Origin: Marinobacterium jannaschii DSM 6295
GTDB taxonomy: Bacteria; Pseudomonadota; Gammaproteobacteria; Pseudomonadales; Balneatricaceae
Reading direction: 5' to 3'
Length of the DNA: 64,000 nt
NCBI RefSeq assembly: GCF_000620085.1
Contig: NZ_KK211065.1
Coordinates: forward strand, 232,707 to 296,706
This document shows, piece after piece, positions 1-6,932 of the stretch. The position numbers and the translations under genes were made by a program. The notes beneath the pieces are model-generated. The model was not told the origin of the DNA. It made no database searches and saw nothing but the letters and a program-made list of their open reading frames with translations. The first letter of the stretch is position 1, and every line of letters starts with the position of its first letter.

Positions 1-281
1 ACTACACAGTTATAGTTGCTAACGACGATAACTACGCACTAGCAGCCTAAGGGCCGCTACGCCATGCTCAGGGCGTCTATGACCTGAGATTATATGGTGT
101 CATTATTTGTAGACTCGCCCGGCGGCTTTGTCTCAAGCCAAACGGTTAAAACTTAAAGAGGCTCGCCCTAAACACCCTGGCTCTCGGGTCGTGATGGGTT
201 AATTGAGTAGAGATGCCTAAGCATGTAGATCTTGTGGCGGCGGATTGGCGGACGCGGGTTCGAAACCCGCCACCTCCACCA
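1..281 (+). ncRNA. ssrA: tmRNA (transfer-messenger RNA), 3' portion; 5' end outside window
   Basis: This RNA rescues stalled ribosomes by acting as a tRNA and then as a short mRNA that tags the unfinished protein for proteolysis. The tag reading frame is visible at 18-50: codons for ANDDNYALAA followed by TAA, the standard proteobacterial degradation tag. The tRNA-like 3' end is visible at 250-281, with a T-arm containing GGGTTCGAAACCC and an acceptor strand ending in CCA at 279-281. The window starts inside the gene, so the 5' acceptor strand, the alanine G-U pair and the first pseudoknot are missing. A hairpin terminator follows at 296. Confidence 0.96.
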
Positions 282-295
282 AATACCATACAAAG

Positions 296-323
296 AAGGC
301 TATCCGACAGGATGGCCTTTTTT
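296..323 (+). terminator. Rho-independent terminator of ssrA
   Basis: A 10-bp stem (AAGGCTATCC / GGATGGCCTT, one G-T pair) closes on a GACA tetraloop and runs into a T tract. It lies 14 bases after the tmRNA CCA end. Confidence 0.85.
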
Positions 324-495
324 GTGCCCGCTGTCCCGTCCTGATAGCCGTTGCCCTCTGGCTACATCAGATTGCGGAAGACTGATGAAGGTGAACCCCG
401 GCAGCCTTATCAGCAGCGGAGGGGCATCTTCACAATGACTGCAGAGGCCCTCAGCGCCCCTGCAAGACTGTCAGTTGAAAAGATCCACAGCCTGA

Positions 496-523
496 TTGCC
501 CCTCTGAGGCATCCCGGTATACT
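496..523 (+). promoter_or_regulatory. Possible sigma70 promoter for the PPK2 gene
   Basis: TTGCCC (496-501) and TATACT (518-523) are separated by 16 bases and lie 39 bases before the PPK2 start codon. The match is by eye only. Confidence 0.4.
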
Positions 524-561
524 CGTGCAGAGAGCCTTCAGCCGGGAAAACCTATCTGACC

Positions 562-1386
562 ATGTACCAGCCCTCGACTATTCAGTTCCCTGATACCGCA
601 CCCTGCCTCGATTATGAGATGCTGCAGCACACCCGCCTGCCTGATAAGGATAGTTACCAGAAAACATTGAAAAAGCTGCAGAAGCGAATGCTGCAGGTAC
701 AACAGGCATATCACCAACAGGGGCACCGGGCGATTATTGTCTTTGAGGGCTGGGACGCCTCCGGTAAAGGCGGCGCTATAAGGCGCCTGACTGAGAAGCT
801 GGATCCGCGTGGCTTTAGGGTACACCCGATAGCGGCCCCGGAAGCCGATGAGCAGAGCAAGCATTACCTGTATCGCTTTCAGAAGCGGCTGCCTAATGCA
901 GGCAGCTTCGCGATATTCGATCGCTCCTGGTATGGCCGCGTCCTGGTGGAGCGGATTGAGGGCTTCGCCTCAAAGCCTGAATGGCAACGCGCCTATCAGG
1001 AGATCAACGAGTATGAACGCATGCTCAGCGACGACGGTGTCCGCATTATCAAGCTATTCCTGCATATCGATCCTGACGAACAGCTCAGCCGCTTTGAAGA
1101 GCGCCTGAATAATCCGATAAAGCACTGGAAACTGACGCCCGAAGATATTCGCAACCGCAGTCGCTGGGCAGAGTACGAACAGGCCAGCAACGAAATGTTC
1201 CGGCATACCTCCACCCTGAACAACCCGTGGCAGATCATCGCCGCCAATCATAAATGGTCCGCCCGCATTGAAGTACTCAGATATGTTACGGACAGGCTGG
1301 CCGAAGACATCGACATCACACCCGCCCCGCTGGATCCGGAAGTGATCCGACAGGCCTGTGAACAACTGGGGATCAGGCCGCGTTGA
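562..1386 (+). CDS. Polyphosphate kinase 2 family protein (PPK2)
   Basis: PPK2 enzymes transfer phosphate between inorganic polyphosphate and nucleotides in the cytoplasm. The 274-residue protein has the P-loop GWDASGKGG at about 63-71 and the FDRSWYGR motif at about 119-126, both hallmarks of the single-domain family, and its length is normal for it. The sequence alone does not tell whether it prefers AMP, ADP/GDP or both, so the subclass is left open. The start at 562 is the first ATG before the conserved core; the ribosome-binding site is weak. The stop overlaps the TTG start of the next gene, which suggests translational coupling. Confidence 0.9.
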   Translation: MYQPSTIQFPDTAPCLDYEMLQHTRLPDKDSYQKTLKKLQKRMLQVQQAYHQQGHRAIIVFEGWDASGKGGAIRRLTEKLDPRGFRVHPIAAPEADEQSKHYLYRFQKRLPNAGSFAIFDRSWYGRVLVERIEGFASKPEWQRAYQEINEYERMLSDDGVRIIKLFLHIDPDEQLSRFEERLNNPIKHWKLTPEDIRNRSRWAEYEQASNEMFRHTSTLNNPWQIIAANHKWSARIEVLRYVTDRLAEDIDITPAPLDPEVIRQACEQLGIRPR

Positions 1387-2822
1387 TCAAGCAACTATCC
1401 TCCCCGGCAGCCGAAGACCAACTTACCGACCAGCTCATTTTCGTTGACCTGGAGACCACCGGCCCTTCACTCACCACGGACCAGATCATCGAGATCGGCC
1501 TGGTCTGGTACGAAAACGGCAAGGGCTGGCAGCACTGGCAGCAGCTGCTTAACCCCGGAATCGCCATTCCGCCGTTTGTCAGGAACCTGACCGGTATTAG
1601 CCAGGCTATGGTAGACGACGCTCCGGACTTTACTGAGATGGCCGCCGAAATCAGAGAGAAGCTGAAAGGCCGTATACTGGTCGCCCACAATGCCCGCTTT
1701 GACTATGGCTTTCTGAACCGCGCCTTCTGCCGGGAAGGAACGCCCCTGAGCCAGCGCCACCTCTGTAGCCTGCGACTGGCCCGCAGCCTGGAACCTGAGC
1801 AGCGCAAGCATGGCCTGGATGCGCTGCAGCAACGCTGGCCAATCCGTATCGAGAGCAAGGACCGTCACCGGGCTCTGGGTGACTGCCTGCTGGTCGCTCA
1901 GCTATGGCAGCAATGGCAGCTGCACTATGGTCTGACGGAGCTGGAGACACTGACCCGTCAGAGCTGGCGCGAAACTCACTTGCCGCCGGAGATCAACGCA
2001 GAGATGATCGGGAAGATTCCAGCCACGCCGGGGGTCTACCTGTTTTACGGCGAAAATGACGCCCTGCTATATATCGGCAAAAGCATCAATATGCGCGAGC
2101 GGGTGCTATCACACTTCTCAGAGGCACTGCGCAGCAACAAAGAGATGAAGCTGAGTCAGCAAACCCGTCGTATAGAACATATCCCCTGCGCCGGGGAGCT
2201 GTCCGCACTGCTGTTGGAATCAGAACTGATTAAGCAGCGCCAGCCAGTCTACAACCGCCGCCTGCGCCGCAGTCGCCACCAGTTCAGCTGGTATCTGCAA
2301 CCCACCCCGGAAGGCTTCCTGCAGCCCCGTCTGATCGACCTCAACGACAGCCTGCATAAGGGGATCGAGCACTGCTACGGCATCTTCAAGAAAGCATCGA
2401 ATGCCCGTGAAGCCCTGCAGGGTCTGGCTAAAAAACACCACCTCTGCCTGATCCATAGCGGGTTGGCAAAAGGCCCCGGCCCCTGCTTTGGCTATCAGCT
2501 GAAACAGTGCAGAGGGGCCTGTACCGGCGAACAGACCACGACGGAGTTTAACCAACAGCTGATGCTGAGCCTGCGTAGCATTCAGATCGCCTGGTGGCCA
2601 TTCAGAGGCGCGATCGCAATTCATGAATACAACCAGGAGAACTCTCTGGAGTGCTGGCACCTGATTAACCAGTGGCACTATCTGGGGGCAGTCAGCAAAC
2701 TGAGCGAAGCAGAATCAAGACTCAGCGCTGCCGAGCATTCGCCCTTCGATCTGGATTGCTACCGCATCCTGCAGCAACAGATGCGAAAGCTGGAGCGCGA
2801 GCAGCTCATTGTATTCGAATAA
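1383..2822 (+). CDS. DnaQ-like 3'-5' exonuclease fused to a GIY-YIG (Cho/UvrC-like) nuclease
   Basis: This 479-residue protein joins two DNA-processing modules. Residues 18-175 form a DEDDh exonuclease domain: DLET at 22-25, HNARFD ending in D107, and HRALGD with H162 and D167. Residues 211-295 form a GIY-YIG endonuclease domain with GVY at 217-219, YIG at 230-232, a Glu near 279 and Asn 291. Further on, cysteines at 368, 376 and 380 sit in a segment resembling the UvrC motif PCxxYQxKxCxxxC. Such fusions are known in bacteria and are thought to act in DNA repair, but no activity can be assigned here. The TTG start at 1383 is chosen because it precedes the exonuclease motif and GGGGAT lies just upstream. 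It overlaps the PPK2 stop. Confidence 0.85.
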   Translation: MIKQLSSPAAEDQLTDQLIFVDLETTGPSLTTDQIIEIGLVWYENGKGWQHWQQLLNPGIAIPPFVRNLTGISQAMVDDAPDFTEMAAEIREKLKGRILVAHNARFDYGFLNRAFCREGTPLSQRHLCSLRLARSLEPEQRKHGLDALQQRWPIRIESKDRHRALGDCLLVAQLWQQWQLHYGLTELETLTRQSWRETHLPPEINAEMIGKIPATPGVYLFYGENDALLYIGKSINMRERVLSHFSEALRSNKEMKLSQQTRRIEHIPCAGELSALLLESELIKQRQPVYNRRLRRSRHQFSWYLQPTPEGFLQPRLIDLNDSLHKGIEHCYGIFKKASNAREALQGLAKKHHLCLIHSGLAKGPGPCFGYQLKQCRGACTGEQTTTEFNQQLMLSLRSIQIAWWPFRGAIAIHEYNQENSLECWHLINQWHYLGAVSKLSEAESRLSAAEHSPFDLDCYRILQQQMRKLEREQLIVFE

Positions 2823-2846
2823 CAGCAGGCTATTTTCCGGCGCAAT

Positions 2847-2860
2847 TTGACCGGGGTCAA
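2847..2860. promoter_or_regulatory. FNR/Anr-like dyad upstream of the 69-residue orphan
   Basis: TTGACCGGGGTCAA is a perfect inverted repeat (TTGAC-N4-GTCAA) that resembles the FNR/Anr/Dnr recognition pattern TTGAT-N4-ATCAA. A weak -10-like TGAAAT at 2885-2890 would place the dyad about 42 bases before the transcript start, the class II activator position. Binding is inferred. Confidence 0.45.
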
Positions 2861-2935
2861 AATAAGCGCCAATTGCAATATCCCTGAAATATCAGACCCG
2901 CACTATATGCCCACTACAAAGAAGAGGACATATAG

Positions 2936-3145
2936 ATGACACATCACCATCTAAAGGCGCAGCTGGAACAACTTCTGCGCGACGGCTACTCCATCGAAGA
3001 TATCCGTAGCCTGGTAACGGCACCAAAAAACCTTATGGATCAAGCAATTGCAGCCCATAAATCTGATCGCGTAGCGCAGAAAAAAGCACGTAATCTGCAG
3101 CGTAGCCAGGCAGAATATGCGATGTGCCTGGGCAGTCAGCGCTAA
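2936..3145 (+). CDS. Small hypothetical protein, 69 residues
   Basis: The family is not recognised. The 69-residue product has an HHH near the start, a mixed-charge helical pattern, a Lys/Arg-rich stretch in the second half (KSDRVAQKKARNLQRSQ) and one cysteine. No signal peptide or membrane segment is visible, so it is probably cytoplasmic. GAGGAC about 7 bases before the ATG is a good ribosome-binding site, and an FNR-like dyad lies 76 bases upstream. Both support a real gene, possibly induced at low oxygen. Confidence 0.65.
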   Translation: MTHHHLKAQLEQLLRDGYSIEDIRSLVTAPKNLMDQAIAAHKSDRVAQKKARNLQRSQAEYAMCLGSQR

Positions 3146-3396
3146 GAGGATCGACACCGGAGATCGGTAACAGACCCTTTGGTATCAGACCTTAAGCACT
3201 AGCTGTTCAGTCATTGTTCACCCGGATTTGTGTATTTACACTAGTAGTCGCTTTTGCCTAAACTCCTGCCAGCATTACAATAAGGCTGGAGTTACGGAGG
3301 CCAAAGGTCTGACACTGTCAGCAATGCTACTCTCGCTGACGGAAAACGACTCCCGCCTCTGCGAACTTTCACTTGTGAGCACTGAAGGAAAACATG

Positions 3397-3702
3397 ATGA
3401 AAAAAGCTCTGATCCTGGCTACTGCAGCTGCGCTGCTGATGCCTGCCGCTGCTATGGCTGACCGTACTGGCGAAGAAGTTTACAAAACCAAATGTGCCGT
3501 ATGCCACGCTTCCGGCGCAGCAAATGCACCTAAGCTGGGCGATGCTGCTGCATGGAGCTCACGCGCGGCCCTGGGAACTGACGCACTGTTGGAAACAGCG
3601 AAGAAAGGCAAAGGCGCAATGCCACCTAAAGGCCTGTGCATGGACTGCAACGACGGCGAGCTGAAAAGCGCTATCGAATACATGGTAAACAACTCCAAGT
3701 AA
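3397..3702 (+). CDS. Cytochrome c5-family periplasmic c-type cytochrome
   Basis: A small soluble electron carrier exported to the periplasm. The first 21 residues are a Sec signal peptide (MKK, a hydrophobic Ala/Leu core, cleavage after AMA). The haem-binding site CAVCH is at about 33-37, the likely axial Met is in KGAMPPKG near 75, and the paired cysteines in GLCMDC near 81-84 are typical of the c5 family. Two ATGs are adjacent at 3394 and 3397; the second is chosen because AAGGA then lies 7 bases away. The gene stands alone between a 250-base leader and a strong terminator. The redox partner is unknown. Confidence 0.93.
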   Translation: MKKALILATAAALLMPAAAMADRTGEEVYKTKCAVCHASGAANAPKLGDAAAWSSRAALGTDALLETAKKGKGAMPPKGLCMDCNDGELKSAIEYMVNNSK

Positions 3703-3725
3703 TCGGTCCGCTGCTGCAGATACTA

Positions 3726-3751
3726 AAAACCCGGCCTGCGCCGGGTTTTTT
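3726..3751 (+). terminator. Rho-independent terminator of the cytochrome c5 gene
   Basis: The stem CCCGGC/GCCGGG around a CTGC loop is flanked by an A run and followed by six T. The A run may let it also stop transcription arriving from the right. Confidence 0.88.
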
Positions 3752-3779
3752 GTGTCTCGGGATTCTGTGACGCTAACGC

Positions 3780-4715
3780 CTAGAAAATATCATCCGGCTT
3801 GAGATTCATCAGGTCCGGAGTCTCGCCGTTGCCGAATGCGTTCAGCTTCTCAAGCGACTCCAGGTCGTCTCCCTTCTGAATAATAATCTCCACCCGGCGG
3901 TTCTTACCACGCTGTTCAGGCGTGTCGTTCGGTACCAGCGGCTTAGTCGACGCCATCCCTGAGACAGTGAAACGACTCTGGTCCATACGGGTATCACTGA
4001 ACAGCTCATGGGCGACGGCCAGGGCCCGGGTTGCCGACAGATCCCAGTTGGACTCAAAGCGGCGTCCCTTATAAGGGATATTATCGGAGTGACCTTCGAT
4101 CACCACCTTGCCTTCGGTACCCAGCAGAATATCGCGGATTTTTGCCAAAACGGGGATCGATTCGAAACGCAGTTCAGCCGAGCCCGAATCAAAAGAGCCG
4201 TTCTCCTTGATACGCACGATAATCTTGCGCCCCTCTTTCTCCACCTCTACGGTGCCCATACCGATCTCCTGAGACAGCGCCGTGGCGAAGATCACCGCCT
4301 CCTGTTCAGCTTTCTGCTCCATATTCTTGAGCATCTCCTGAACCTGGCCTTTCTCCTTGTCGGGCGAATCACTCTCGCCCTCCTTCGATCGGATATCGAG
4401 GGTATTCATATCATTGTTGACCGTCATCTGCCGCACCTCATTCAAGGGTGTCGGCTCCGGCCGGCCAGGGCTGAATTCCTGCGCGATAATCGAGGTACCC
4501 TTGGGGATATCCTCGACCTTGATCTGATTCTGAACACCAAAAGCTTCACGCATGGAGCCTGCCAGCTGTTTAAACTTCAGTACATCCATCTCGGAGAACG
4601 AGAGCAGCAGTACAAAGAAGCACATCAGCAGCGACATCAGATCCGCAAAAGTCGCAAGCCAGCCCGGTAACCCCGCGGGGCACGGTGGACATTCGTCTTC
4701 GCTATCGTCACTCAT
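3780..4715 (-). CDS. pomB: Flagellar motor stator protein, PomB/MotB family
   Basis: PomB pairs with PomA to form the ion channel that powers flagellar rotation and anchors the stator to peptidoglycan. The 311-residue protein has one N-terminal membrane helix (about 17-40). The ion-binding Asp in TFADLM is at about residue 25. A long charged periplasmic linker follows, then an OmpA-like peptidoglycan-binding domain (about 190-285) with GHSDNIP and NRRVEIII. Sodium rather than proton coupling is inferred from the PomAB-like pairing and the marine setting. The gene starts 22 bases after the pomA stop, in one operon. Confidence 0.92.
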   Translation of the reverse strand: MSDDSEDECPPCPAGLPGWLATFADLMSLLMCFFVLLLSFSEMDVLKFKQLAGSMREAFGVQNQIKVEDIPKGTSIIAQEFSPGRPEPTPLNEVRQMTVNNDMNTLDIRSKEGESDSPDKEKGQVQEMLKNMEQKAEQEAVIFATALSQEIGMGTVEVEKEGRKIIVRIKENGSFDSGSAELRFESIPVLAKIRDILLGTEGKVVIEGHSDNIPYKGRRFESNWDLSATRALAVAHELFSDTRMDQSRFTVSGMASTKPLVPNDTPEQRGKNRRVEIIIQKGDDLESLEKLNAFGNGETPDLMNLKPDDIF

Positions 4716-4737
4716 TGACTATATCTCCAGCGCCGCA

Positions 4738-5493
4738 TCAACCTTCAGTCGCACGCTTTTTCTCTGGCAGGTAGTTCTTCAGCATCTGTTCGATTACGCG
4801 CGGGTTCTGTCCCGCCTGAATAGCCAGCAGACCATCGATTGTCAGCGCCTGATTCAGCGCCTCCTCATCTTTACGTACCGCCAGCTTATCGGCGAATGGC
4901 AATACCATCATGGTGGCCACAATCGCCCCGTACAGCGTTGTCAGCAGTGCTACCGCCATCGCCGGACCGATCGATTTCGGGTCACTCATGTTAGACAGCA
5001 TCTGTACCAGACCAACCAGCGTACCGATCATCCCCATTGCCGGTGCCACATCCCCCATCGCCTTAAACATATCGATGCCGAGGTCATGGCGGCTCTGGGC
5101 CAGCTTGGTTTCTTTAGATAACAGGGTGCGAACCACATCCGGATCATGCCCATCCACCAGCAGCTGAATACCCCGCTGCATAAAGTCGGTGCTGACCTGC
5201 TTATCTTCCAGCGACAGCAGTCCGCCTTTACGGGCAGCATCAGCCAGTTCAACGGTTTCAGCAATAATGTCTTCCGGCTTGACCGATTTGAACATGAACG
5301 CTTTACCGGCCACTTTACCTGCGCCGAGAAAGCCACCGAGAGTGAACTTCATCATTGCGACAAAAAGCGTACCGCCGACAACGATCATCAGGGACGGAAT
5401 ATTGACGAATACGCCAACATCACCACCCGTCACCATTGAGGCGATAACCAGGCCAAAGCCTCCGAGCAAACCTATGAGCGTAGCTAAATCCAC
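4738..5493 (-). CDS. pomA: Flagellar motor stator protein, PomA/MotA family
   Basis: PomA is the four-helix inner-membrane stator subunit whose cytoplasmic loop pushes on FliG. The 251-residue sequence has membrane pairs near 1-50 and 145-205. A charged loop between them includes RHDLG, and APAMGMIGTLVGLVQML is the conserved third-helix motif. Translation starts at GTG; AAGAGGA lies about 8 bases upstream. pomB follows after 22 bases. A possible extended -10 promoter lies 63-90 bases upstream. Confidence 0.92.
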   Translation of the reverse strand: MDLATLIGLLGGFGLVIASMVTGGDVGVFVNIPSLMIVVGGTLFVAMMKFTLGGFLGAGKVAGKAFMFKSVKPEDIIAETVELADAARKGGLLSLEDKQVSTDFMQRGIQLLVDGHDPDVVRTLLSKETKLAQSRHDLGIDMFKAMGDVAPAMGMIGTLVGLVQMLSNMSDPKSIGPAMAVALLTTLYGAIVATMMVLPFADKLAVRKDEEALNQALTIDGLLAIQAGQNPRVIEQMLKNYLPEKKRATEG

Positions 5494-5804
5494 TCACCTA
5501 TCCTCTTACAAGTAGCTTCATGAACGCGATATCGCGGCCACAGTTGCAGTGAACAATCATAACAAAATTTAACCAACTGGCACGCTACAAACATACGTTT
5601 AACCGAGATTTATGCCAAGGAATCTGCGAATACCGGCGCGGCATTGCTGAGGGACACCATCAAGCTCAGGTAAAACACTGACCGGGGGCGCGACTAATAT
5701 CCAGCAGCCAGAGAGCAGGCCAGCCCAGTCCGCTGCCGCAAACCAATTGATTCTGCCTGTGGCCTTAGGTAACGTTGGTGCCTTTCACCACTCAGGACGC
5801 TGTA
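5494..5804. other. Divergent intergenic region between pomA and xseB
   Basis: This 311-base gap separates divergent genes. The half nearest pomA holds its ribosome-binding site and a possible promoter. The half nearest xseB is GC-rich and holds AGGA before the xseB start; no convincing promoter was seen for that side. An in-frame TTG at 5775 could extend xseB by ten residues but lacks support. No RNA gene was recognised. Confidence 0.6.
5556..5583 (-). promoter_or_regulatory. Possible extended -10 promoter for pomAB
   Basis: Read on the minus strand, TGTTATGAT (5564 down to 5556) is an extended -10 element and GTGCCA (5583-5578) lies 16 bases upstream. No convincing flagellar sigma28 match was seen. 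Confidence 0.35.
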
Positions 5805-6047
5805 ATGCCGCGCAAAAAGAAAGCCCCGGACTTTGAACAATCACTGACCGAACTGGAAGGTCTGGTCGGCCGTATGGAACAGGGTGATCTCTCCCTGGAA
5901 GAGGCGCTGGGCGCCTTTGAAGAGGGGGTTAAACTGACGCGCGAATGCCAGCAGATTCTTGAACAGGCTGAACAGAAAGTGCAGATGCTGGTCGAGAAAA
6001 ACGGCGAACTGCACAGCCAGCCATTTGCCAGCGATGAGGATGCCTGA
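5805..6047 (+). CDS. xseB: Exodeoxyribonuclease VII small subunit
   Basis: XseB is the small structural subunit of exonuclease VII, which degrades single-stranded DNA together with XseA (not in this window). The 80-residue sequence matches the family: [26 protein letters not shown] followed by a C-terminal acidic helix pair, written here only by its first and last parts FEQSLTELE and [11 protein letters not shown] 5805 is preferred over the upstream TTG 5775 because AGGA lies 8 bases before it and the usual N-terminus begins MPRKKK. It sits 3 bases before ispA, the classical xseB-ispA-dxs arrangement. Confidence 0.93.
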   Translation: MPRKKKAPDFEQSLTELEGLVGRMEQGDLSLEEALGAFEEGVKLTRECQQILEQAEQKVQMLVEKNGELHSQPFASDEDA

Positions 6048-6050
6048 CCC

Positions 6051-6932
6051 GTGTCTCTGAAAAACCTGTTGCAGCAGTACCACCAGCGTGTCGATCGCTA
6101 TCTGGAAACGAGCATCCGACGCGACAGTATCGAACCGCGCCTGCAGGAGGCAATGGCTTACTCGCTGTTTAATGGGGGTAAACGGGTACGTCCGGTACTG
6201 GTCTATATGGTTAACCAGCTGCTGGGCGGTGAACTGCAGCAGGCTGATCGTGCCGCAGCGGCAATCGAATGTATTCACAGCTACTCGCTGGTCCATGATG
6301 ATCTGCCGGCGATGGACGACGACGACCTGCGTCGCGGCAAACCCACCTGCCATATCGCCTTTGATGAGGCGACCGCAATACTGGCCGGTGACGGCCTGCA
6401 GTGCCTGGCCTTTGAGCTGCTCAGCGATGACACTGCAGCCGATCCGGCGATCCTGCTGCAGCTGATCAGAACACTGGCGATCGCCAGCGGAGACCGCGGC
6501 ATGGTGGTGGGGCAGGCCTTTGATCTGGCCCATGTCGGACAACCCCTCAGTATCGAGCAGTTACAGGCGATGCATCGTCACAAGACCGGAGCCCTGCTGA
6601 GCGCCGCCATTGAGATGGGCGCTATCTCCAGCACGCAAGCCACGACTGCAGATATTGAAAGCCTGCGGCGCTACGGTGCTGCCATCGGCCTCGCGTTTCA
6701 GGTAAAAGACGATATCCTTGATATTGAGGGTGATACCGAGACCCTTGGTAAGCCCCAGGGTTCTGACCTGGACCAGAATAAACCCACCTATCCCGCGCTG
6801 CTAGGGCTGGAAGGTGCTAAAGCCAGACTGAAGCAGCTGCAGCAACAGGCGCATGAAGCGCTGCAGTCATACGGTACGGACGCCGATCCCCTGCGTCAGC
6901 TGGCTGACTATATCGTAGAACGCGATCACTGA
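6051..6932 (+). CDS. ispA: Farnesyl diphosphate synthase (short-chain polyprenyl synthase)
   Basis: IspA condenses isopentenyl diphosphate with DMAPP and GPP to give farnesyl diphosphate, precursor of undecaprenyl phosphate and quinone side chains. The 293-residue protein has both Asp-rich motifs: HDDLPAMDDDDLRRG near 83-97 and QVKDDILDIEGD near 220. GGKRVRPVL and GDGLQ are also present. It starts at GTG, with GAGGA (partly inside xseB) upstream. Its stop overlaps the dxs start by one base (TGATG), so ispA and dxs are likely coupled. Confidence 0.94.
   Translation: MSLKNLLQQYHQRVDRYLETSIRRDSIEPRLQEAMAYSLFNGGKRVRPVLVYMVNQLLGGELQQADRAAAAIECIHSYSLVHDDLPAMDDDDLRRGKPTCHIAFDEATAILAGDGLQCLAFELLSDDTAADPAILLQLIRTLAIASGDRGMVVGQAFDLAHVGQPLSIEQLQAMHRHKTGALLSAAIEMGAISSTQATTADIESLRRYGAAIGLAFQVKDDILDIEGDTETLGKPQGSDLDQNKPTYPALLGLEGAKARLKQLQQQAHEALQSYGTDADPLRQLADYIVERDH

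Noticed and set aside
232..593. Open frames across the tmRNA 3' end and its downstream leader
   Set aside because: The first runs through the tmRNA acceptor and terminator; the second runs across the PPK2 promoter and into its start. Neither shows family character.
3230..3241. GTGTA-TT-TACAC palindrome before the cytochrome c5 gene
   Set aside because: Twelve bases with no match to a known operator and no placement relative to a clear promoter; could be chance.
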